Assembly (NCBI GenBank): GCA_030146615.1
Contig: JASLBL010000455.1
Location: 1 to 7,604, forward strand
Source of the DNA: Actinomycetes bacterium
Lineage (GTDB): Bacteria; Actinomycetota; CALGFH01
Length of the DNA: 7,604 nucleotides
Direction of reading: 5' to 3'
Shown piece after piece: positions 1 to 5,377 of this stretch. The first letter of the stretch is position 1. Each line of letters opens with the position of its first letter. Under the pieces are notes generated by a model. The model had not been told where the DNA came from, searched no databases, and saw only the letters and a program-made list of their open reading frames with translations. Made by a program: the position numbers and the translations under genes.

Positions 1-590
1 TCGAGGTTGAGAGCCGGCACCCCGGCCGCCCGGAGGGTCGCGACCGCGGCCGCGACCCTGGCGGCGTCGTGGGCCCGCCCGAGCGCGGCCAGGACCCGGT
101 CGTCGAAGCTCTGGGCGCCCATCGACACCCTGGTCACCCCGGCCCCGGCCAGGCCCTCGGCCACAGTCGCCTCGACCGTCTCCGGGTTGGCCTCGACCGT
201 CACCTCGGCCCCGGGCGCGAACGACAGCAGCTCCCGCAGCCGGGCCAGCAGCCGCCCCAGGTCCTCCGGCGGCAGCAGGGTCGGCGTCCCGCCGCCCACG
301 AACACGCTGGTGACCTGCGGCGGCTCGGGGCCGAGGGCGGCCGCCGCCATGGCCGCCTCCTCCAGCAGCGCCGCCGCGTACGGCCGCCGCAGCCTCTCCA
401 TCCCGGTGTAGGTGACGAAGTCGCAGTAGTGGCAGCGGCTCAGGCAGAACGGCACGTGCACGTAGACCCCGAACAGCCCCGGGTCGACCAGAAGTCCGTC
501 GCCGACCGGGCCGACGTGGTGGGCGGCTTGGGGGGGCTCGGGGGGGCGCTTGTTGCCCCCCCGATGAAGCGGGGCGGCGGTGATAGTCAC
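1..590 (-). CDS. hemW: HemW, radical SAM haem chaperone (5' half; 3' end beyond window)
   Basis: The frame reads leftward from a GTG at 590 and stays open to the window edge, giving about 196 of the roughly 380-400 residues usual for the family. The radical SAM 4Fe-4S motif CxxxCxxC is at residues 49-56 (C49, C53, C56) inside YVHVPFCLSRCHYCDF. GGGTPT follows at 99-104, EANPE at 133-137 and GAQSF at 158-162, all typical of HemW. Proteins of this family were long annotated as oxygen-independent coproporphyrinogen oxidase, but HemW is known to bind and hand over haem. The start is set by a GTGA overlap with the lepA stop codon, and no other ATG/GTG occurs before the conserved core, so translation is probably coupled to lepA. 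The first 35 or so residues are Pro/Gly/His-rich and unconserved, and they coincide with a strong hairpin. Confidence 0.93.
   Translation of the reverse strand, partial: MTITAAPLHRGGNKRPPEPPQAAHHVGPVGDGLLVDPGLFGVYVHVPFCLSRCHYCDFVTYTGMERLRRPYAAALLEEAAMAAAALGPEPPQVTSVFVGGGTPTLLPPEDLGRLLARLRELLSFAPGAEVTVEANPETVEATVAEGLAGAGVTRVSMGAQSFDDRVLAALGRAHDAARVAAAVATLRAAGVPALNL
538..564 (-). other. Strong GC hairpin inside the start of hemW
   Basis: Positions 538-547 and 555-564 form a perfect 10-bp inverted repeat built on a G7 and a C7 run, with a 7-nt loop (548-554). In the minus-strand transcript it begins 23 nt after the lepA stop and falls at about hemW codons 9-17. A second C7 run in the transcript (complement of 530-536) could compete for the same G7, allowing alternative pairing. 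There is no U tract, so it is not a classical intrinsic terminator. A role in lowering hemW expression relative to lepA is inference. Confidence 0.6.
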
Positions 591-2404
591 CGTGCCCCGC
601 TCTCATCTGTCCTCAGGGCTGCAACAAATGCCTCCTGGGGCACCTCGACCCGGCCGATCTGCTTCATCCGCCGCTTGCCTTCCTTCTGGCGCTCCAGCAG
701 CTTGCGCTTGCGGGTGACGTCACCGCCGTAGCACTTGGCCAGCACGTCCTTGCGGCGGGCGGTGACGGTCTCGCGGGCGATCACCTTGGCCCCGATGGCC
801 GCCTGGATCGGCACCTCGTAGAGCTGGCGCGGGATGAGCCGCTTGAGCTTGGCCGTCATCGCCCGCCCGTAGGCGTACGCCTTGTCCTTGTGGACGATGG
901 CCGAGAAGGCGTCGACCGGCTCGCCCTGGAGCAGCACATCGACCTTGACCAGCTCGGCCTCCCGGTACCCGCTCGGCTCGTAGTCCAGCGAGGCGTACCC
1001 GCGGGTCCGCGACTTCAGCTGGTCGAAGAAGTCGAAGATGATCTCGGCCAGGGGGAGCTGGTAGCGCAGCTCGACCCGTTCCTCCGACAGGTACTCCATG
1101 GTCACCAGCTCGCCCCGGCGGCCCTGGCAGAGTTCCATCACCGGGCCGATGTAGTCGGCCGGGCACAGCACCATGGCGGCGACGTACGGCTCCTCGATCC
1201 GCTGGATCGACCCGGCGGGCGGCAGCTCGCTCGGGTTGGAGACCATGATCGTCTCCCCCGTCTCCAGAGTGACCCGGTAGGCGACGTTGGGGGCGGTGGT
1301 GATCAGGGCCAGGTCGAACTCCCGCTCCAGCCGCTCCCGGACGATGTCCATGTGGAGCAGCCCGAGGAACCCGCAGCGGAACCCGAACCCGAGCGCGGTC
1401 GACGACTCGGGCTCGTAGACCAGGGCGGCGTCGTTGAGCCGCAGCCGGTCCAGGGCGTCGCGGAGGTCGGGGAAGTCGTCGCCCTCGATCGGGTACAGGC
1501 CGGAGAAGACCATCGGCCGCGGCTCCCGGTAGCCGGGCAGCGGCTCGGCCGCCGGCCGGCTGGCCGTGGTCACGGTGTCCCCCACCCGGACCTGGCGCAC
1601 GTCTTTGACCCCCGGGATGAGGTAGCCGACCTCGCCGGCCTGGAGCTCGGCGGTCGCGACGGCCTCGGGGGCGAACACCCCGACCTCCTCGGCCTCCGAG
1701 ACATGCCCGGCGGCCATCATCCGGATCCGGTCGTTCTTGGCCAGCCGCCCGTCGACCATGCGCACATAGGCGATCGCGCCCCGGTAGGCGTCGTACAGCG
1801 AGTCGAACACCAGCGCCCTGGCCGGGGCCTCGGGGTCGCCGGTGGGTGGCGGCACCCGCCGGACGATGGCCTCCAGCAGGTCGGGCACGCCCTCGCCGGT
1901 CTTGGCCGAGACCCGCAGCATCTCCTCGGCGGGCCCGCCGAGGACCTGCTCGATCTCGCGGGCGACCCGGTCCGGCTGGGCCGCCGGCAGGTCGATCTTG
2001 TTGATCACCGGGATGATCGCCAGGTCGGCCTCGACGGCCAGGTACAGGTTGGCCAGGGTCTGGGCCTCGATCCCCTGGGCGGCGTCGACCAGCAGCACCG
2101 CCCCCTCGCAGGCGGCCAGCGCCCGCGAGACCTCGTAGGTGAAGTCGACATGGCCGGGGGTGTCGATCAGGTTGAGGACGTACTCATGGCCGTCGGCCGC
2201 CGCATAGCCGAGCCGGACCGCCTGGGCCTTGATGGTGATGCCGCGCTCGCGCTCCAGGTCCATCTTGTCCAGGTACTGGGCGCGCATGTTGCGCTCGCTC
2301 ACCGCATGGGTGAGGTCGAGCAGTCGGTCGGCCAGGGTGGACTTCCCATGGTCGATGTGGGCGATGATGCAGAAGTTCCGCAGCCGCGAAAGGTCGGTTG
2401 CCAT
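587..2404 (-). CDS. lepA: Elongation factor 4 (LepA), ribosomal back-translocase GTPase
   Basis: This is a complete 605-residue protein, about the normal length for LepA/EF4, a membrane- and ribosome-associated translational GTPase. The GTPase motifs are all visible: G1 AHIDHGKST at 15-23, G2 region RERGITI at 52-58, G3 DTPGH at 81-85 including the catalytic-type histidine, G4 NKID at 135-138, and G5 SAKTG near 165. The EF-G-like domains follow, and the LepA-specific C-terminal domain ends with the basic YGGDVTRKRKLLERQKEGKRR stretch, so the protein is not an EF-G or TypA. The ATG at 2404 is well fixed because an in-frame TAG lies only 13 nt upstream. It is divergent from rpsT and followed by hemW with a 4-bp overlap. 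Nothing in the reading frame suggests damage. Confidence 0.98.
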   Translation of the reverse strand: MATDLSRLRNFCIIAHIDHGKSTLADRLLDLTHAVSERNMRAQYLDKMDLERERGITIKAQAVRLGYAAADGHEYVLNLIDTPGHVDFTYEVSRALAACEGAVLLVDAAQGIEAQTLANLYLAVEADLAIIPVINKIDLPAAQPDRVAREIEQVLGGPAEEMLRVSAKTGEGVPDLLEAIVRRVPPPTGDPEAPARALVFDSLYDAYRGAIAYVRMVDGRLAKNDRIRMMAAGHVSEAEEVGVFAPEAVATAELQAGEVGYLIPGVKDVRQVRVGDTVTTASRPAAEPLPGYREPRPMVFSGLYPIEGDDFPDLRDALDRLRLNDAALVYEPESSTALGFGFRCGFLGLLHMDIVRERLEREFDLALITTAPNVAYRVTLETGETIMVSNPSELPPAGSIQRIEEPYVAAMVLCPADYIGPVMELCQGRRGELVTMEYLSEERVELRYQLPLAEIIFDFFDQLKSRTRGYASLDYEPSGYREAELVKVDVLLQGEPVDAFSAIVHKDKAYAYGRAMTAKLKRLIPRQLYEVPIQAAIGAKVIARETVTARRKDVLAKCYGGDVTRKRKLLERQKEGKRRMKQIGRVEVPQEAFVAALRTDESGAR

Positions 2405-2413
2405 AACCAGCCC

Positions 2414-2419
2414 ATCCTA
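2414..2419 (-). promoter_or_regulatory. Candidate lepA -10 box (TAGGAT)
   Basis: On the minus strand TAGGAT fits the actinobacterial TAnnnT -10 pattern and lies 9 nt before the lepA ATG, so transcription would begin 0-3 nt from the start codon, a leaderless or nearly leaderless message. I see no good -35 hexamer at 16-18 nt spacing, so the call rests on the -10 alone. Confidence 0.4.
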
Positions 2420-2465
2420 GCCGCCCCCACGGCCTACCCTGCGGCAACCGCCGCCCTCGGCGCCG

Positions 2466-2495
2466 TTGAGCGCGGGGAACTCGCTGTGCTAGCCT
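2466..2495 (+). promoter_or_regulatory. Candidate rpsT promoter with extended -10
   Basis: TTGAGC at 2466-2471 and TAGCCT at 2490-2495 are separated by 18 nt, and TGC directly before the -10 gives an extended -10 (TGn). The predicted start near 2502 leaves a leader of about 42 nt before the rpsT TTG. A perfect inverted repeat (2473-2509) brackets the -10. Confidence 0.55.
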
Positions 2496-2509
2496 CGCCC
2501 GGTTCCCCG
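2473..2509. repeat. Perfect 8-bp inverted repeat around the rpsT -10
   Basis: CGGGGAAC at 2473-2480 is the exact reverse complement of GTTCCCCG at 2502-2509, with 21 bp between. The dyad centre (2491) sits on the candidate -10. The arm spacing of about 29 bp centre to centre, near three helical turns, would place both arms on one DNA face. Whether a protein binds it is unknown. Confidence 0.5.
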
Positions 2510-2524
2510 TGAATTCGTGAATTT
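2509..2524 (+). repeat. Tandem octamer in the rpsT leader
   Basis: GTGAATTC (2509-2516) is followed directly by GTGAATTT (2517-2524). It is the most AT-rich patch in the divergent intergenic region and falls in the predicted 5' leader of rpsT. No function can be assigned from the sequence. Confidence 0.4.
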
Positions 2525-2530
2525 CAGTGC

Positions 2531-2535
2531 AGGAG
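2531..2535 (+). promoter_or_regulatory. Ribosome binding site that fixes the rpsT start
   Basis: AGGAG lies 9 nt before the TTG at 2545. An in-frame GTG at 2527 lies upstream of this Shine-Dalgarno and would add six non-conserved residues, so the TTG is the better start. Confidence 0.8.
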
Positions 2536-2544
2536 TGCCCTTTC

Positions 2545-2811
2545 TTGGCGAACATCAAGTCGCAGATCAAGCGGAACCGGCAGAACGAGCAGGCCCGCAT
2601 CCGCAACAAGTCGGTCCGTTCGGCCCTCAAGACCTACGCCCGCCGCGTCCGCGAGAGCGTCGCCGCCGGCGACCAGGAAGCCGCCGAGGCGGCCCTGCGC
2701 CGCGCCACCCGCGCCTACGACCGCGCCGCCAGCAAGGGCGTCATCCACAAGAACAACGCCGCCAACCACAAGGCCCGCCTGGCCCGCTCGGTCAACCAGC
2801 AGGACCAGTAG
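2545..2811 (+). CDS. rpsT: 30S ribosomal protein S20
   Basis: This is an 88-residue, strongly basic protein. It begins MANIKSQIKRNRQNEQARIRN and has the internal SKGVIHKNNAANHKARLARSV signature near the C-terminus, both diagnostic of S20, which binds 16S rRNA in the small subunit body. The length matches the family (86-90). The TTG start is chosen because a Shine-Dalgarno sits at 2531-2535 and the second residue onward matches S20 exactly. UUG initiation is also used by E. coli rpsT, where it matters for autogenous control. The gene is divergent from lepA and its 3' end converges on the SRPBCC gene with only 39 bp between stop codons; I see no convincing terminator there. Two in-frame TAG stops lie 9 nt apart. 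Confidence 0.96.
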   Translation: MANIKSQIKRNRQNEQARIRNKSVRSALKTYARRVRESVAAGDQEAAEAALRRATRAYDRAASKGVIHKNNAANHKARLARSVNQQDQ

Positions 2812-2820
2812 GACCAGTAG
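2803..2820 (+). repeat. 9-bp tandem duplication at the rpsT stop
   Basis: GACCAGTAG occurs twice in a row (2803-2811, 2812-2820). The first copy contains the stop codon and the second supplies a back-up TAG in the same frame. It looks like a small slippage duplication. Confidence 0.7.
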
Positions 2821-2850
2821 GCGGCTCCCCCTCCGGGGCCGGCGACCCCT

Positions 2851-3345
2851 TCAGCGGAGCGAGGTCGCAAGCTGCTCCAGGAGCTCCATCTGCTCCTGCA
2901 GGCCGACCTCCATCCCCGAGTCCATGATCGCGTCGCGGTCCTGCCTGCTCGCGGTCTGGACCAGCAGCGTCAGGGTCGTCCGCCCGTCCGCCTCGCTGAA
3001 GGTCACGATGTTCAGCGCCCCGTCCCCCTCGGGCGCGTCCGGCAGCTCGTAGACCTCGGTGGTGACGATCCGCTCGTCGGGGACGACCTCGCGGTACTCG
3101 CCGTGGAAGGCGACCTCGAACCCGCCGTCGGCCACCATGACGTAGCGCCACCGGCCCCCGACCCGCAGGTCGATCTCGGCGCTCTTCACCTCGCCGCGGT
3201 GCCCGCTCCACCAGCGCTTGACCAGCTCGGGCGTGGTCCACGCCTTGTAGACGAGGTGCCGGGGCGCGTCGAACTCTCGCGTGATGAGGATCTCCTGATC
3301 GGATGGGAGCGTCACCGTCGCCTTCCCGCTAGCCGCCACCGCCAC
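2851..3345 (-). CDS. SRPBCC / AHSA1-like ligand-binding protein
   Basis: This 164-residue protein belongs to the START/Bet v1-like SRPBCC superfamily, AHSA1 branch. The N-terminal family motif is at 23-46 (REFDAPRHLVYKAWTTPE, then a WW pair), followed by the DLRVGGRWRY strand at 59-68, the FHGEYREVVPDERI segment near 80-93, and a long amphipathic C-terminal helix at about 144-162. The protein is predicted cytoplasmic; the ligand is unknown, and no enzyme activity can be claimed. The GTG at 3345 overlaps the upstream arsR-family gene by 17 bp. A second GTG at 3339 is equally possible, since GGAG lies 9 nt before it. The overlap makes a co-translated pair very likely. ArsR-SRPBCC pairs are common in actinobacteria, and the repressor usually controls its own operon. 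Confidence 0.88.
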   Translation of the reverse strand: MAVAASGKATVTLPSDQEILITREFDAPRHLVYKAWTTPELVKRWWSGHRGEVKSAEIDLRVGGRWRYVMVADGGFEVAFHGEYREVVPDERIVTTEVYELPDAPEGDGALNIVTFSEADGRTTLTLLVQTASRQDRDAIMDSGMEVGLQEQMELLEQLATSLR

Positions 3346-3685
3346 CAGCTCCTTTCTCCTGCCGCTTGAGGTCCTCGAGGACGACGTCCAGCTGGTCGAA
3401 CCGCTCGGTCCAGGTGTCCTCGTAGCCCTTCACCCAGTCATGGATGGGCTTGAGGGCCTGACCGTTCAGCCGGTACAGCCGCCGCCGCCCTTCGTCCCGC
3501 ACCTGCACCACGCCCACTTCCCGGAGCACCCGCAGGTGCTTGGACACCTGCGGCTGCGCCAGCCCGAGCGCACGAACCAGCTCGTTCACCGGCCGCTCCC
3601 CCCCAGCCAGGAGGTCGAGAATCTGCCGCCGCCGGGGCTCGGCCACCGCGTTGAACGCATCCGCTGTCGTCGCCGCTCGCGCCAT
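3329..3685 (-). CDS. ArsR/SmtB-family winged-helix repressor
   Basis: This 118-residue regulator has the ArsR pattern: AEPRRRQILDLLAGGERPVNEL (15-36, opening AEPRRR), the recognition segment LAQPQVSKHLRVL (42-54), and the wing VQVRDEGRRRLYRL (60-73). The protein has no cysteine at all, and in particular lacks the ELCVCDL-type metal site, so it is unlikely to sense As/Cd/Zn through thiols. It resembles the sub-group paired with SRPBCC proteins, whose inducers are mostly unknown. The C-terminus ends in a Gly-rich tail whose codons overlap the start of the SRPBCC gene. ATG 3685 lies 7 nt after a good -10 box, suggesting a leaderless transcript, and a palindrome covers the promoter, so autorepression is the simplest reading. 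The pair lies between rpsT and holA, which I recall as usually adjacent in relatives. Confidence 0.92.
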   Translation of the reverse strand: MARAATTADAFNAVAEPRRRQILDLLAGGERPVNELVRALGLAQPQVSKHLRVLREVGVVQVRDEGRRRLYRLNGQALKPIHDWVKGYEDTWTERFDQLDVVLEDLKRQEKGAGGGGG

Positions 3686-3692
3686 GCGGATG

Positions 3693-3720
3693 ATCGTATA
3701 CCGATATAGGAATATGTCAA
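3693..3720 (-). promoter_or_regulatory. Promoter of the ArsR-SRPBCC operon
   Basis: On the minus strand, a consensus -35 TTGACA (3720-3715), a 16-nt spacer and a -10 TACGAT (3698-3693) are followed after 7 nt by the ArsR ATG. The predicted start site therefore coincides with the A of ATG, which implies a leaderless mRNA. The stretch is strikingly AT-rich compared with its surroundings. Confidence 0.7.
3695..3716. promoter_or_regulatory. Likely ArsR operator (imperfect palindrome)
   Basis: Arms CGTATACC (3695-3702) and GGAATATG (3709-3716) match as an inverted repeat at 6 of 8 positions around a 6-bp centre, GATATA. The element fills the -35/-10 spacer and reaches into both boxes, so a bound dimer would block RNA polymerase. 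Assignment to the adjacent ArsR protein is inference from position. Confidence 0.55.
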
Positions 3721-3761
3721 TGTGGGCGGGGGTCGGGCAATGGTGCTGGTGAGGGGCGGGG

Positions 3762-4751
3762 CTAGCGGGAACTCCCGGCCGGCGCGCCGGCGCCGGCGAG
3801 GCGGGCGATCAGGAGCTCGAGCAGGAGGCGCGGCGATGGGGTGCCGTTGCGGATGTGGGCGTCGGCCTCGGCGATCAGGTCGAGGGCCCGGTGCAGGTCT
3901 TCTGGGCGGAAGCGGCGGATTTGGCGGCGGGCGCGGTCCACCTGCCAGTCCCGGACCCCGCCGCCGAGCAGGCTCGCGACCTGCGCCTTGGGCAGCTCCG
4001 GGTGGTCGGCGACCCGCAACAGCAGGCGGAGCTGGCTGGCGATGAAGCCGAGCAGCCGGATCGGGTCCTCCCCCTGGTCGATCAGCGCGTCGAGCCGGTC
4101 GAGAGCCGTCGCCGCGTCGGCCGCGAACACCGCATCGGTCAGCTCGAAGATCCCCCGGTCCGCCGTCTGGGCCAGGAACTCGGCGACGTGCCCGGCGGTC
4201 AGCACGGTCGGTGGAGGAACCGCCACGTGCAGCTTGGCGACGGCACCGGCCAGCTCCCGCAGGTCCTGCCCGACCGTGTCGATCAGCGCGGCCACCGCCG
4301 CCTCGTCGGCCTTGCGACCCAGCCGCCGCGCCTCGGCCCGCAGCCAGCTGGCCCGCTCGGCCGGCTTCAGCTTGGCGACCAGCACGGTGGCGGCGTCCCG
4401 CTGCACGTCCTTGAAGAACTTCCCCTGGCGCCCCGGCGCGACCGCCCGCAGCACCACCGCCGTCGCCGCCGCGGGGTCGGCCGCCAAGCCCAGCACCGCC
4501 TCCCGGGCGGTCGCGTCCAGCCCGTCGGCCTCCTGGACGACCACGACCCGTCCCCCACCGAACAGCGACGCCGTGGCCAGCCCCATGGCGAACCCGTCGG
4601 GCAGCCCTCCGCCCCGGACCTCCTCCACCGACGTCCCGGGCCCGAGCCGCTCCCTGGCCGCGGCTACGGCCTCCGCCACCGCGCGCTCCGCCAGCAGCTC
4701 CTCCTCCCCGAGAACGAGCGTCACCGGAACCGAACCGGGTCGAGCAGCCAT
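3762..4751 (-). CDS. holA: DNA polymerase III subunit delta (clamp loader)
   Basis: This 329-residue protein has the usual length for HolA, the delta subunit that opens the beta sliding clamp in the clamp-loader complex. Family features are VTLVLGEEELLAERAV at 10-25, the clamp-contact region TASLFGGGRVVVVQEAD at 60-76, the middle AAA-like region with the ADRGIFELTDAVFA segment near 190-210, and the helical collar domain with SQLRLLLRVAD near 240. As expected for delta, no Walker A motif is present. The ATG at 4751 gives the conserved N-terminus; a weak TAGCAT -10 lies 6 nt upstream. In many actinobacteria holA directly follows comEC; here more than 1.1 kb of gene remnants plus a mmcQ-like gene separate them. 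A 14-bp palindrome (3778-3791) within the last codons is probably a by-product of Ala/Gly-rich GC coding. Confidence 0.93.
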   Translation of the reverse strand: MAARPGSVPVTLVLGEEELLAERAVAEAVAAARERLGPGTSVEEVRGGGLPDGFAMGLATASLFGGGRVVVVQEADGLDATAREAVLGLAADPAAATAVVLRAVAPGRQGKFFKDVQRDAATVLVAKLKPAERASWLRAEARRLGRKADEAAVAALIDTVGQDLRELAGAVAKLHVAVPPPTVLTAGHVAEFLAQTADRGIFELTDAVFAADAATALDRLDALIDQGEDPIRLLGFIASQLRLLLRVADHPELPKAQVASLLGGGVRDWQVDRARRQIRRFRPEDLHRALDLIAEADAHIRNGTPSPRLLLELLIARLAGAGAPAGSSR

Positions 4752-4938
4752 GCCCGCATGCTACCCCGCCCCCAGGTCACCGAGGTCCCGCCCCAGCGCA
4801 GACCGCGTATGGCGATTGGCCTCCGGCTCCGGCCGATCGAGATCTTGCGCGGGTTGCGGCCGCGTGCCCGGCCGCGGCCGGCTACGGACGTTCGGCGCAG
4901 GGGGCGCCAGCCGCCAGAAGGACCTTGATCGGGACCAC
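4752..4938. other. Upstream region of holA, no gene seen
   Basis: These 187 bp separate holA from the first recognisable pstS-like residue. A TAGCAT (minus strand, 4763-4758) is a weak -10 candidate for holA with no credible -35. A perfect 14-bp palindrome of C and G only lies at 4866-4879. Damaged N-terminal pstS sequence may be included, but I cannot recognise it in any frame. Confidence 0.4.
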
Positions 4939-5377
4939 ATCCCAACGGTCCTGGGCGCAGTTCACGGTCACCTACAACCTGCCCGGTCGCCGCGGCTGCG
5001 CATGGACGCCGAGCTGATCGCCGACCTGTTCCGGGGTGAGATCGCCACCTGGCGGGACCGGCGGATCAAGGAGCTGAGCCCGGCCGTCCGGCTCCCCGAC
5101 CCGCCGGTCTCGGTCGTGCACCGCTCCGACAGCTCGGCGACGACCGCGAACTTCACGGCCTTCCTCACCGACCGCTACGTCGAGCTCACCCACACCCTCG
5201 AGGCGGGCCTGCCCGTCGCCGACGTCGAGAACGTCCCCGGCCGGTTCGTCTCCCCAGCCCCGGACCGTCGACACCGCGGCCGAGGACATGGCCGGCCCCG
5301 GCCAGTCGGCCGCCAGCCGCCTCAACTACACCCCGGTCCCCCGCGACCTCCGCGAGTCCGTCGCCGCCAGGAGCGGT
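4939..5377 (+). pseudogene. Decayed PstS-like phosphate-binding protein
   Basis: Pieces of a periplasmic/lipoprotein phosphate-binding protein are recognisable in order but in different frames. IPTVLGAV is in frame 1 from 4939, TVTYNLPG is in frame 2 near 4960-4985, and frame 1 resumes with PRLRMDAELIADLFRGEI and VVHRSDSSATTANFTAF. The phosphate-loop motif usually reads SGTT, so the Ala is unusual. An apparent in-frame deletion at about 5175 joins FLTDR to YVELTHTLEAGLPVADVEN, a piece that normally follows the TPGAIG motif some 50 residues further on. After GRFVSPAP (5262) the frame shifts again to TVDTAAEDMAG, and a second deletion near 5294 leads to the C-terminal LNYTPVPRDLRESVAARSG. No signal peptide is found. 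This is a dead gene; comparisons are from memory of the family, not an alignment. Confidence 0.8.

Noticed and set aside
890..2512. 540-codon open frame on the plus strand opposite lepA
   Set aside because: It is the antisense shadow of a well-conserved lepA; the translation is Arg/Gly/Asp/Pro/Val-rich with no family motif, as expected from GC-rich codons read on the other strand.
2812..2850. Possible bidirectional terminator between rpsT and the SRPBCC gene
   Set aside because: Only a short, bulged C4/G4 stem can be drawn and there is no T tract on either strand.
4758..4763. TAGCAT as holA promoter
   Set aside because: The spacing to the ATG is acceptable but no -35 is present and the hexamer is common; it is kept only as a remark in the upstream region entry.
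4866..4879. Perfect 14-bp C/G palindrome upstream of holA
   Set aside because: In sequence this GC-rich, palindromes made only of CCGG/GGCC blocks arise readily; a similar one lies within holA coding (3778-3791). No promoter element is aligned with it.
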